This document shows positions 7,674-17,100 of a stretch of DNA of 59,225 nt, in pieces. Made by a program: the position numbers and the translations under genes. Below the pieces are notes generated by a model. That model had not been told where the DNA came from. It saw nothing but the letters and a program-made list of their open reading frames with translations, and did no database searches. Source of the stretch: Bacteroidota bacterium (GTDB taxonomy: Bacteria > Bacteroidota > Bacteroidia > Flavobacteriales_D > Crocinitomicaceae); assembly GCA_024280295.1 (NCBI GenBank), contig JAJRQK010000008.1, forward strand, positions 1 through 59,225, in the 5' to 3' direction. How positions within the stretch are numbered: the first letter of the stretch is position 1; every line of letters begins with the position of its first letter.

Positions 7674-8948
7674 TTACAACACATCTTGACCAATATCCTT
7701 ACGGTAATAAGCACCATCAAATTCAATTTTCCCAACTGCTTCGTAGGATTTCTTCAATGCTGTTGGTAAATCTTTACCCATTGATGTTACTGACAAAACG
7801 CGACCACCAGAGGTAGTTACTACCGGGCCATCCGAAGTCGTTCCTGCATGAAAAATTATTGAGTCGGCCACCGTATTCAATCCGTAAACCTGCTTACCTT
7901 TACTATATGCTTTGGGATACCCACCCGAAACCATCATAATAGTCGCGGCACTCCTTTCATCGAAGACGACATCTCGTTCAGAAAGCGTATTTGTTCCAAC
8001 TCCTTCAATTAAATCTAGGAGATCAGACTTCAATCTTGGGAAAACAACCTCAGATTCTGGATCTCCCATGCGACAATTGTATTCAATTACATACGGTTCA
8101 TTGCGAACATTAATAATTCCGAAGAAAATAAAGCCTTTGTACTTAATTCCCTCTTTTCGCAGTCCCTTCACCGTTGGAATTATGATTTGGTTATCAATTT
8201 TATCTAAAAATGTAGGATTTGCAAAAGGGACAGGTGAAATTGCACCCATTCCGCCCGTATTCAATCCAGTATCTCCTTCACCAATACGTTTATAGTCTTT
8301 TGCTTCAGGTAGTTTTTTATATCCGTCACCATCAGTGATAATGAAGCAAGATAACTCCACCCCATCTAAAAACTCCTCAATGACAACACGCGAACTTGCA
8401 TCTCCGAACTTCGCATCGGAGAGCATACTTTTCAGTTCTTTTTTTGCGTCTTTTATATTGTCAAGAATCAAAACACCTTTTCCCGCAGCGAGTCCATCAG
8501 CCTTCAATACATAAGGTGCTTTCATCTTGTCGAGAAAGTCATGCCCTGCTGAAAGTGTCTCTTTGGTGAACGTCCCATGTTTCGCAGTTGGAATATTATG
8601 TCGCTTCATGAACTGCTTCGCAAAGTCTTTACTTCCTTCTAGTTGAGCGGCCTCTTTGTTCGGTCCAATTAAGGCAATCTTTGCAAGTTCGGTATCATTT
8701 TCAAAGTAATCAGCGATACCATTTACGAGAGGGCCTTCTGGCCCAACAACAACTGAATCAATCTTGTTTTCGAGGACGAATTTTTTAACCTGTTTAAAAT
8801 TATCAGCGTTCAAAACGACATTCTTTCCCAATTGCTTTGTTCCGGCATTCCCAGGAGCAATAAATAATTCCTCAAGGATTGAGCTTTGACTTATTTTCCA
8901 TGCCATAGCATGTTCTCTTCCTCCAGATCCTAACAATAAGACGCGCAT
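7674..8948 (-). CDS. purD: Phosphoribosylamine-glycine ligase
   Basis: GARS, the second step of purine synthesis, joins glycine to phosphoribosylamine with ATP. Its 424 residues are the family's normal length. The N-terminal MRVLLLGSGGREHAMAWK motif, the ATP-grasp core (PYVLKADGLAAGKGVLI), GLNTGGMGAISP and the C-lobe IEYNCRMGDPE motif are all present. It starts 14 bases after the purQ stop. The pairing of two purine genes in one run suggests an operon, although the rest of the pathway is elsewhere. Confidence 0.98.
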   Translation of the reverse strand: MRVLLLGSGGREHAMAWKISQSSILEELFIAPGNAGTKQLGKNVVLNADNFKQVKKFVLENKIDSVVVGPEGPLVNGIADYFENDTELAKIALIGPNKEAAQLEGSKDFAKQFMKRHNIPTAKHGTFTKETLSAGHDFLDKMKAPYVLKADGLAAGKGVLILDNIKDAKKELKSMLSDAKFGDASSRVVIEEFLDGVELSCFIITDGDGYKKLPEAKDYKRIGEGDTGLNTGGMGAISPVPFANPTFLDKIDNQIIIPTVKGLRKEGIKYKGFIFFGIINVRNEPYVIEYNCRMGDPESEVVFPRLKSDLLDLIEGVGTNTLSERDVVFDERSAATIMMVSGGYPKAYSKGKQVYGLNTVADSIIFHAGTTSDGPVVTTSGGRVLSVTSMGKDLPTALKKSYEAVGKIEFDGAYYRKDIGQDVL

Positions 8949-8962
8949 GTATTTAATTATTT

Positions 8963-9652
8963 TTAATTGCAGTGATTTAAAATTGATTCAAACATTGCTT
9001 TCCCATCGACATTTGAAAGCTCATGATCAGCAGCACGCTCAGGGTGAGGCATCATTCCGAAAACATTTCTTCCCTCGTTGCAAATTCCCGCAATATTTGA
9101 AGTCGAACCGTTTGGATTTTCCTCTCTTGTGATCTCTCCATCTTTAGAGCAATACTTAAAAAGTACCTGCCCATTACTTTCCAAGCGATCTATGACGTTT
9201 TGTTTTGCGTAATACCGACCTTCACCATGCGCGATAGGAATCTTGTAGCTTTTATCTGCTTGCAATCCTTTTGTTATACCTGATTGATCAGATGTCGCTT
9301 TTAGGTACACATTCTTACAGATGAACTTCTGATTATCGTTGTGCAATAATACCCCTTCAAGCAATCCAGATTCAGTTAAAATTTGAAATCCGTTACACAC
9401 ACCAAGTACATACCCACCATTATTTGCATGCTTAATCACCTCTAACATGATGGGTGATAATTTTGCTATCGCGCCAGATCGAAGATAATCACCGTAAGAA
9501 AACCCACCGGGCAACACTACAAAATCAACCCCTTTAAGATTGGTGTCTTTATGCCATAATCGCTCTACTTGTTGACCCATAAGGTCTTCTAGAACGTAAA
9601 TCATGTCTTGATCGCAATTGGACCCTGGAAACGTTACAACTCCAAATTTCAT
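8963..9652 (-). CDS. purQ: Phosphoribosylformylglycinamidine synthase glutaminase subunit
   Basis: PurQ, 229 residues, is the class I glutamine amidotransferase subunit that feeds ammonia to PurL in the fourth purine step. It starts MKFGVVTFPGSNCDQDM, has the nucleophile elbow VLGVCNGFQIL with the catalytic Cys, and ends with MMPHPERAAD carrying the His-Glu pair. A stand-alone PurQ implies the small PurL/PurS/PurQ system rather than the fused enzyme of E. coli. It is followed by purD after 14 bases and preceded by the membrane protein gene after 47 bases. Confidence 0.97.
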   Translation of the reverse strand: MKFGVVTFPGSNCDQDMIYVLEDLMGQQVERLWHKDTNLKGVDFVVLPGGFSYGDYLRSGAIAKLSPIMLEVIKHANNGGYVLGVCNGFQILTESGLLEGVLLHNDNQKFICKNVYLKATSDQSGITKGLQADKSYKIPIAHGEGRYYAKQNVIDRLESNGQVLFKYCSKDGEITREENPNGSTSNIAGICNEGRNVFGMMPHPERAADHELSNVDGKAMFESILNHCN

Positions 9653-9699
9653 TTTCTTTTCAAGATTTGTGATGTCGTAAAATTACGATAAATCATGCG

Positions 9700-10659
9700 C
9701 TAAATATCGAAGGAAATGAAAAACTTACTCACAGAGAAGAAGAAAACTAAATAGAAGATAATCGTTGGAATAGACCGCTGCCTTTTCTCACCAAATCCGT
9801 AGGGTAAAAACAGGACTAAAACGACAACCATGAGAGAAACAGCATCTATTTTTTTGTATATGAGTAGTTCCAACACAGCTAGTGTTGCTGTAAATAATGA
9901 AAGTAAAACATTGATTCGAAATACTTTTTTAAGTCGGATTGAGCTTTTACTAAGCTTGGAAAATACTGGACCAAGAGTTGACATGCCGAGTAGAATAACT
10001 CCACCACCAATCACATAAATATCTGGAAACATCCACTCAAGTGATGCACTGCTGAGAAAGTTGCCTGTTAACTCTATCCCGAAGAATGACCCATAAAGCC
10101 CTGCGTAGATTAGAGGAAGAATAAACCCAACAATGGCGAGAGCAGATTCTCGAACCTGAAATGGACGAAGAACCCAAATCATCCAGAAAAAGAATGGGAT
10201 GCAGACCATCATCATTGGATATACAGTAGTTCCAAGTCCAATAATAAATGCCGCATTGAAAATTGAACGCCTACCGTCCGTGTTTTGATCGAGCTTATAA
10301 ATTTGCATCAAAGCAAGTACAAGAAGAGTTTCTGCGATTCCAACTCCACTCAAAAAATAGAAAGAGTGGAAAAAACTTCTAAACACAACATATAAAAGGG
10401 ATGGAAGATAGATGTTCTTCTCCATGAATCCATTTCGATTAAAGATGTTGTTGATTAAAATCGCATTTCCCAAAATTAATAGGGGTGCTGCAATTTTGCC
10501 CCACCATAAACTTTCAGTGAATCGAACACCCCAAAAGCCTAAAGTATTCTGTTCTGGTAAATGATAGCTCAAACACCAATTAATTAGTATATATGTCGCA
10601 ATCAGAAAAGGCAGCATCAATAATACTCCTGATCGATTCCCGAAAAATATTTTTACCAC
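9700..10659 (-). CDS. Multi-pass inner-membrane protein (DUF6427-like)
   Basis: A 319-residue, very hydrophobic protein with about nine to ten predicted membrane helices. It opens KIFFGNRSGVLLMLPFLIATYILIN and contains FLSGVGIAETLLVLALMQIYKLDQN and MVCIPFFFWMIWVLRPFQVRES. From memory it resembles the DUF6427 family of Flavobacteriia, whose function is unknown; I cannot check this. The only usable start is GTG at 10659, and an exact 5-base spacer separates it from a TATCTTCG -7 element, which supports that start. It heads the run of minus-strand genes containing purQ and purD. Confidence 0.75.
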   Translation of the reverse strand: MVKIFFGNRSGVLLMLPFLIATYILINWCLSYHLPEQNTLGFWGVRFTESLWWGKIAAPLLILGNAILINNIFNRNGFMEKNIYLPSLLYVVFRSFFHSFYFLSGVGIAETLLVLALMQIYKLDQNTDGRRSIFNAAFIIGLGTTVYPMMMVCIPFFFWMIWVLRPFQVRESALAIVGFILPLIYAGLYGSFFGIELTGNFLSSASLEWMFPDIYVIGGGVILLGMSTLGPVFSKLSKSSIRLKKVFRINVLLSLFTATLAVLELLIYKKIDAVSLMVVVLVLFLPYGFGEKRQRSIPTIIFYLVFFFSVSKFFISFDI

Positions 10660-10664
10660 ATCGA

Positions 10665-10672
10665 CGAAGATA
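10665..10672 (-). promoter_or_regulatory. -7 element, predicted leaderless with GTG start
   Basis: TATCTTCG on the minus strand has one mismatch to TAnnTTTG and ends 5 bases before the GTG at 10659. Confidence 0.5.
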
Positions 10673-10793
10673 CATTTTTTATTCCCCGATTATTGCGTAG
10701 TATTAGGCATAATTTTATATTTAACCCTTCAATAAAAACGACAGGAAATAACTACATAAAAAATAGACAATGTAGTTAACTAACATATCAAAT

Positions 10794-11168
10794 ATGGCAA
10801 CAACAAGATATTCAGATAAAGACCTTGAAGAATTTAAAGATTTAATCAACGGAAAGCTTGAAGAAGCGCGGGTAGATTTAGATTTATTAAACGGATCTTT
10901 ATCGCACAAAGATAATCATGGAACTGATGATACAGGTCGAACATTCAACATGATGGAGGATGGTTCAGAAACACTTTCTCGCGAAGAGGTTGCTCAACTA
11001 GCTGCACGTCAGCAGAAGTTTGTTACTAGCCTGCAAAACGCTCTGATTCGGATTAAAAATAAGACGTACGGAATTTGCAGAGTCACAGGTAAGCTTATTC
11101 AAAAAGAACGATTAAAACTTGTTCCTCATGCTACTCTTAGTATCGAAGCAAAGAACGCACAAAGTTAG
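10794..11168 (+). CDS. TraR/DksA-family protein without zinc-finger cysteines
   Basis: A 124-residue DksA/TraR relative. The N-terminal half is a predicted coiled coil (YSDKDLEEFKDLINGKLEEARVDLDLL through LAARQQKFVTSLQNALIRI). The C-terminal part keeps the globular pattern TYGICRVTGKLIQKERLKLVPHATLSIEAK, but only one Cys of the usual C4 finger survives. As I recall, this cysteine-poor form is normal in Bacteroidota. DksA proteins bind the RNA polymerase secondary channel and tune transcription. lspA begins 5 bases after its stop, a linked arrangement that fits one transcript. Confidence 0.85.
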   Translation: MATTRYSDKDLEEFKDLINGKLEEARVDLDLLNGSLSHKDNHGTDDTGRTFNMMEDGSETLSREEVAQLAARQQKFVTSLQNALIRIKNKTYGICRVTGKLIQKERLKLVPHATLSIEAKNAQS

Positions 11169-11173
11169 ATCAT

Positions 11174-11923
11174 TTGAAGAAAAAATTATTGATCGTCTCG
11201 ATCATAGTCTTTGTTATTCTGGCAATCGACCAAATCGTTAAAGTTTACGTTAAGTCGAATTTATCCTTGTACGAGTCAAACCCAATTTTAGGTGACTGGT
11301 TGGTTATGGAATATATCGAAAACCAAGGTATGGCATTCGGGACCAAGTTTGGGTCTCAAGTTTGGCATAAACTTGCCTTGAGCATATTTCGCATAGTTGC
11401 AATTGGTGCGATAACTTATTATTGGATTAAACAAGCAAAGAGTGGTGCTAGAATGGAGTTCTTAATTGCAATTGGGCTTATTTTAGCTGGTGCAACTGGA
11501 AACCTCATCGATTCGATGTTTTATGACTTTATTTTCGAGTATGATCCATGTATGGCATTCAATGAACTTGAAGGATCTGGAGTTTGGTCAGAATGTATGG
11601 TCGGACAAGTAGAAACTCGACATACTGGGTTTTTGATGGGAAATGTAGTAGATATGTTCAAATTTGAAGGAACTTGGCCTAGCTGGGTTCCTTGGCTTGG
11701 TGGAGGGCAAGTGTTTCCTGCAATATGGAACGTTGCTGATGCTTCAATTACATCAGGTGTGATCATGGTGTTTTTTAGGCAGAGGAAATATTTCCCAAAA
11801 AATAAAGAAGGTGTTGAAGAAACTCCAGTAAAAGAGATTGAGTCACCCACGGGAGAAGAGGTTAATTCAGCTGAAACAGAAAATTCTACTGAGCAGGAAG
11901 AACATAAGAATAATACTGACTAA
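11174..11923 (+). CDS. lspA: Lipoprotein signal peptidase II with acidic C-terminal tail
   Basis: LspA removes the signal peptide from diacylated prolipoproteins in the inner membrane. Four membrane helices are visible (residues 5-22, 66-86, 96-110 and 184-202). The catalytic Asp pair lies in GNVVDM (Asp160) and NVADAS (Asp189), with the helper motifs YIENQGMAFG and TGNLIDS. At 249 residues it is much longer than the roughly 165 of E. coli, through a periplasmic insert around residues 122-155 and a Glu/Thr-rich cytoplasmic tail after residue 205. The start is TTG at 11174, because no ATG or GTG fits; coupling to the upstream dksA-like gene may help initiation. Confidence 0.95.
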   Translation: MKKKLLIVSIIVFVILAIDQIVKVYVKSNLSLYESNPILGDWLVMEYIENQGMAFGTKFGSQVWHKLALSIFRIVAIGAITYYWIKQAKSGARMEFLIAIGLILAGATGNLIDSMFYDFIFEYDPCMAFNELEGSGVWSECMVGQVETRHTGFLMGNVVDMFKFEGTWPSWVPWLGGGQVFPAIWNVADASITSGVIMVFFRQRKYFPKNKEGVEETPVKEIESPTGEEVNSAETENSTEQEEHKNNTD

Positions 11924-12005
11924 CACTTACACAGCCATTTCATACAGTGACTAAATCATTTGATGGTTCCAATCCCTTCTTGCGGTTAATTTTGGGTTCA
12001 AATGT

Positions 12006-12013
12006 GTACTTTG
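12006..12013 (+). promoter_or_regulatory. Candidate -7 element before the lipoprotein gene
   Basis: GTACTTTG resembles the TAnnTTTG element with the TA displaced by one base. It lies 26 bases before the ATG at 12040. Confidence 0.35.
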
Positions 12014-12039
12014 CATCCACTAAAAAAATACAAACAACT

Positions 12040-12366
12040 ATGAAAAATTCATTTTATGTAATGGCTACTGGGCTGCTTTTGGCATCATGTGGGGCTAGTG
12101 CTGATGATGTTAACGCTGCAAAAGATTATTGTGAATGCTTTGATATGGCTGAAGCGGTAAAAGAAAAAACGGCAAATGCTCAATCTGCATCAGAACTTAT
12201 TGAATTAAGTACAACTATGGCAGGTGACATTAAAGCATCTAACGATTGCATCTTGGGGTGGCAAACGGAATATGAAGGGAAGTTGTCGGCAGGTGGGTTT
12301 GGAGAAGAGTTGAAAAAATTATCTCCAGAAGCATACGCCGACGCTAAAGAAGCTGGAGTATTTTAG
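12040..12366 (+). CDS. Small lipoprotein of unknown function
   Basis: About 108 residues. The start at 12040 gives a lipoprotein signal peptide (MKNSFYVMATGLLLASC) with lipobox LASC; an in-frame start at 11947 would bury this and is rejected. The mature part has a Cys pair (DYCECFDMAEAV) and a third Cys (NDCILGWQTEYEGKL), a spacing seen in small Bacteroidota lipoproteins without assigned function. It is followed by a rho-independent terminator. Confidence 0.7.
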   Translation: MKNSFYVMATGLLLASCGASADDVNAAKDYCECFDMAEAVKEKTANAQSASELIELSTTMAGDIKASNDCILGWQTEYEGKLSAGGFGEELKKLSPEAYADAKEAGVF

Positions 12367-12388
12367 AGTCATTGTTAACTAATTTACT

Positions 12389-12420
12389 AAGCGTGAGGAG
12401 AGTTCTTTCACGCTTTTTTT
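12389..12420 (+). terminator. Rho-independent terminator after the lipoprotein gene
   Basis: An 8-bp stem (AAGCGTGA at 12389-12396 with TCACGCTT at 12408-12415) with an 11-base loop runs into a T tract to 12420. Confidence 0.8.
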
Positions 12421-12468
12421 ACTTCTGAATTCAAATTATTATCTTGATCATTCATTCAAGTAGAGTGA

Positions 12469-14181
12469 TTACAACCTAAACGTCACCCCTCCCAATACCT
12501 GAAAACTTTGAACTGGAGCTTCATACCACCGCATGTAGCGTTGCGAAGCGATATTGTTCAATTGTACAAATGCTGAAATTCGAGGGTTGTATCGGTATTC
12601 AACCGAGAAATTCGCATCCGCGATGAAATTTAATTTTTTCGCGTATTGACCATTCTCAAACGTGATGTTTTCTCCTGGCCCATGAACGAGAGCTCTTCGG
12701 CCTTGTTCCATATTCAAATCCAAATTAAACAAGAACTTCTCAAACAAGTTGTATGATCCTCGAAGGATGACCTCTAAGTTGGGTTTATTCCATGCATAAC
12801 TGTTGTTGATTAGGCTGTATGAGTGAAACCTTCCAATGGCATCGAACTTGAATTTTTCACGCAATTGATACGAAATAGAACCTTCTATTGTTGCCACATT
12901 TGCCGTATCATAAATGATGTTGAATTTATTCCCAAGTGAATTTATTGTGTCGGTAATAAACATTCCCATGTTCTTCACATTCGCGAAATTTGCACCAATG
13001 TTAAAGCTAACACGTTTGCTCATTGTTCCTTTGAAGCCTCCGTAGAAATCGATTGCTTTGTGCTCATTTTCCATGATTATTGTTGGCACTAAGAATTCGT
13101 TTTCAGTCGTTAACCCCTTAAACGTTCCTTGTGTTAATCCACCTCGGATTCCAATATAAGGGATGAAAATATCGTTGAACATGCTGTATTTCAACTCTGC
13201 GATTGGATACAGATGAGCACGCACTTTATCTGTTGCACCATCGATAACGAGATCCAATCCTATTTTTGCTTTGAAACGATTATCTTGAAGTGTCGTTGTT
13301 ATTGTTGGCTTAAAGTTTACAATTGTATTATTGCGAACGATCGATGTGTCTAGCGAATCTGCGCCTGTGATTCCAATAACACCATATTTATAGCCATTGT
13401 ATCTAATATTGAAATCCGCTGCATATACTTCTTTCCCTAGTAAGTATTCACCACGTGTTTCAATCGCGAAATAATTTTCTTTTGCTCTCCAATCTTCGAA
13501 GTCTTTTTCCAATGGTTTTTTAGAACCATAATTGTTGTAGACTATTCCAACTCGATAATTCAAATTGGCGCTATCTTTCTTATGAGAAGCATAAAAGACA
13601 TCCATCCCGAAATCACTGTAACGTTGAGCAGTGCTATCTTTAACCAATCCAAGTGTGTCACTTATTCCATAATAATGTAACCCTTGATTGTTGTAGTGAA
13701 GATTTCCGCCAAATGTGTATTTGCGCTGGTTGATTGTCCCGTACAAGCCAAATCGAGTTCTATCAAACTGGGCAGGTGCTCTATCAGGAATGTTTCCGAA
13801 TGAACTCAAGTGTTTTAGGTGAGCACCATACAAGAATTTCCGGGATCGAGTAGCATCAAAATAAATTTCACCTAAGGGCATTAGTTCCGTACCAACTCCC
13901 AATTTAATGTAAGTGTGATACAGTTTTGCTAATTTATCCACTGTTCGAATAGAAACAGGGTCGATTCTTTCGACATCCGTTTGAGTTTCGTATTGCAATT
14001 GCAAAAGCGGATAATCCACTGTTGCAATTGGAATAGTTGTGTCAATAATTTGTGGTGTTCCAGCAATTCGATATGCTTTCTCCACTTCTCGTGTCCCTCT
14101 ACCTGTTAACGTCACATCAGCTTGAGCTACTGCTGCATTAACGGCCATGATCGCTACTATGATTATTCCTAGTTTTCTCAT
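12469..14181 (-). CDS. Outer-membrane beta-barrel protein (TonB-receptor-like, no plug)
   Basis: A 570-residue exported protein with signal peptide MRKLGIIIVAIMAVNAAVAQA. The rest is a succession of alternating amphipathic strands with aromatic girdle residues (YIKLGVGTELMPLGEIYFDATRS, TRFGLYGTINQRKYTFGGNLHYNNQG, KFKFDAIGRFHSYS), ending with Phe-Arg-Leu in a GGVTFRL strand typical of outer-membrane insertion. It resembles the barrel half of TonB-dependent receptors, but there is no plug domain or TonB box, so active transport is doubtful. It begins 1 base after the end of the TPR gene, so the two are transcribed together and probably work together at the outer membrane. Confidence 0.75.
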   Translation of the reverse strand: MRKLGIIIVAIMAVNAAVAQADVTLTGRGTREVEKAYRIAGTPQIIDTTIPIATVDYPLLQLQYETQTDVERIDPVSIRTVDKLAKLYHTYIKLGVGTELMPLGEIYFDATRSRKFLYGAHLKHLSSFGNIPDRAPAQFDRTRFGLYGTINQRKYTFGGNLHYNNQGLHYYGISDTLGLVKDSTAQRYSDFGMDVFYASHKKDSANLNYRVGIVYNNYGSKKPLEKDFEDWRAKENYFAIETRGEYLLGKEVYAADFNIRYNGYKYGVIGITGADSLDTSIVRNNTIVNFKPTITTTLQDNRFKAKIGLDLVIDGATDKVRAHLYPIAELKYSMFNDIFIPYIGIRGGLTQGTFKGLTTENEFLVPTIIMENEHKAIDFYGGFKGTMSKRVSFNIGANFANVKNMGMFITDTINSLGNKFNIIYDTANVATIEGSISYQLREKFKFDAIGRFHSYSLINNSYAWNKPNLEVILRGSYNLFEKFLFNLDLNMEQGRRALVHGPGENITFENGQYAKKLNFIADANFSVEYRYNPRISAFVQLNNIASQRYMRWYEAPVQSFQVLGGVTFRL

Positions 14182-14182
14182 C

Positions 14183-17100
14183 TTATTGTCCGTTTATGTC
14201 GATTGTTGGGTTATTACCTGGTGTGATGTTCTTTGGCTGCGATTTTAACTGCATGAGCTCATTCCATAACGCATTTGCTTCATCAAGAACTCCATCCGTT
14301 TGATTTGCGTAATGCTCTCGAACCGATTTCAGTGTTTGTTCGGCTTCTACCAATTCGTTTCTCTCCATCTGTACGCGTGTTTTGAGAATTAATCCTTTCG
14401 CGATCCAATAATTATATGCTGGACGCATTTTGAGCAATCCATCTACCTCACCGAGTGCTTCATTTAAATCACCACGTTTGTAGTATAGTTCTCCCAATGC
14501 AAATCGAGCTTCAGCTCCTCTTTCCGAAGTGATATTCGTGATCATCCAATCTAAAGATGATTTTGCACCATTGAAATTATTCAAGTGATAGTTAGAAATG
14601 CCTCTAACGTAATGACCCAATTCTTTGCTTTCACCATTTAGTTGTCCTTGGTTCAACACTTTGGAGGCGTATGTGCTTGCATTCGACCAAGACTCTATTA
14701 AGAAGTAGCTTCTCATCAACCCATAACGAGCATTGAATTTATTATCTGGGTCACCCGAAATACTTTCAATTCTGCGGTAATAAGGAATTACTCCCTCATA
14801 GTCAGCATTGTTGTACAAATACTTCGCAACTCTAAGAGCAGCCAATTCAGCATTGCCATTAGCTGCTGGGTTCTGCAATACTTCACGGTAAATTCGAACC
14901 GCTTCTGCTTTATTGTCTAATCCATAATGACAGTTCGCAAGAAAGTACTTCACATCCTCCTTGTAGCGTCCAGAAGGAAATTTAGAAAGGTATTTTTCAA
15001 ATTTTGGAATTGCATTTTGATACCGCTGTCGTTGAGAAACCGAGCTATCTGTATAAGTTGTCATTGCCGGAATGTAATACAGATTTTCCTGCTCCCCTGG
15101 GTCCAACTGGAAGCAAGGATACAATATTGGTAGGGCTTCAATTTTATCAGGATCTCCCATATCTGTGTATAAATCCTTTAATCCGTTTGCGACATCTTTA
15201 CACACTTTCTGATCGGCACCAAACTCGTTCATTACTTCTTTATAGGCTTGTTCTGATTCAGAATATTGCTGTAATTTCCCGTAGATAAATGCACTATTTA
15301 TTTTAGCTCGCATCACTTTGTTTGATGTAGGGTAATCATTTACCAAGCGTTGATAATACGTCATAGCTTGTTCATATCGCTCATCTGACTTGTACGTTTC
15401 AGCAAGTTCAAAAATGGACAATTGCAGATACTTTGATTTTGGATAATTGTTGATCACATCGAGTAATTTTCCGACCTTCTCACTATTTCTACCCATATAG
15501 CCTAATGTTTTAGCCATATAGAATAACGCTTGATCGTCAACTCCCTCGTTTAAATCAATTGCATTTTGATAATTTCGAACAGCATTATCATTCTTTATAG
15601 CTAAAAAACTAGCGTCACCGATGCGCATATAGGCATCTGCCTTTTTCTTTCTGTTAGCAGGGTCAAGTTGAATGAAATTCCCGAAAGCTTCGATAACTAA
15701 TTCATGTGCCTTAATTGCGTTATCCATTGCTCGTTCTTTTGCCGTTCCACTTCTAACTCCATTAATCTTTTTTTGAAGAATTCGAGCTTTATTAACATAA
15801 CAATAACCGATCGTGTATTGAGCCTCCTTTTTCAGTTCTGGAGATAGTGTAGATGAAAGATTTCTAAAGCGTTTAAACTCTGCGATTGCTTCATCGTATT
15901 CATTTTCACGATAATGCATGTCCGCCTTCCAATAAGCTGCTTTTCCAGTTAGCATCGGGTCAACAGGGAATTTATTCACTTTCTCGAACGATTCATGAGC
16001 GCCATCGAAGTTGTTTTTTTGGAAACGATCAACACCTTGGTTGTAAGCTACAAGCTGATACGCCATTTTCAACTTTATATCCTTATTCGGAATTTTATCT
16101 AAGGATTTTAACGCTTTTTCGTAATTATTGGTGCTTGTATAAACATTTACAAGGTACTGGAAGACATCATCTCGTCGGTCAGAGTTTGGATATCGCTCTA
16201 AGTACATTTCGAACGCCTCAACGGCCTCATCATAAGGGTTGATGTCTAGTTTGTAAGAAAGAATCGCGAAATTGTAGAGAGCATCTTCTTGAATAATAGG
16301 ACTCGCATCAATGAATGCTGCCTCCTCAAAAGCCGATCTTGCTGAAACCTTTTTATCTGCTCCCAATTGACATTCGGCAATGTGATAATAAGCAACTTGC
16401 CCCAGACTGTCTTTCACTTTCTTCACACGGTCGAACATTCTAATAGCCTTATCACATTGGCCTGAGCGATAATAAGCATAGCCCAATCGGTAATCTTCAT
16501 CACGCGTCGTATTCGAAATCCGATTGTATTTTTCTAGGTAGGGAACCGCTTCAGCATATCTTCCTGTTTGGTAATAAGCATCTCCTATCAAGTGATTCAA
16601 ATCTTTCTCATTGACAATTTTTCCATCGGCTTTAACACGTGTTGCATATTCGGTTACAAGGTCGTACTTCCCTTGGAGATAATAAATTTGAGCGATATAA
16701 TATGCGACAACCGTTCCGAACTTCTCATCATCCTCAAGTGCTAAAAACCCATCTAGCGCGACTTGATACTGCTCGTTTTTGTATGCAATATGTGAATAAT
16801 AATAAAGTGCAGGTTTAGCGTATTGAGATGTTCCTCCTTTGACTTCATAAAATGCATCTCGTGCTTCGTTAAATTTATCCTCTTGAAAATAAGAATAGCC
16901 TAACTTGAAGTAAAACTCTTCGCGATCTACCTCTTCAATGTCTTGAACACTCAACTTATTGAACCAAGCGAGCGCTTCTTTATATTTCTTCTTGTAATAA
17001 TAGAATTTACCAAGTCGAAAGTAAATGTCCTTTTTGTAAATGCTTTCTGGATAATCGTAGTTGAATTGAGTCAATAAGTCGAGGGCATCATTGTTGTATA

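Noticed and set aside
7912-8295. A 127-residue plus-strand frame inside purD
   Set aside because: It runs antisense to a clearly functional gene, has low-complexity Ser/Pro-rich content and no promoter or start signal.
15886-16242. A 118-residue plus-strand frame inside the TPR gene
   Set aside because: It is an antisense shadow of TPR codons, with His/Gln-rich composition and no homology that I recognise.
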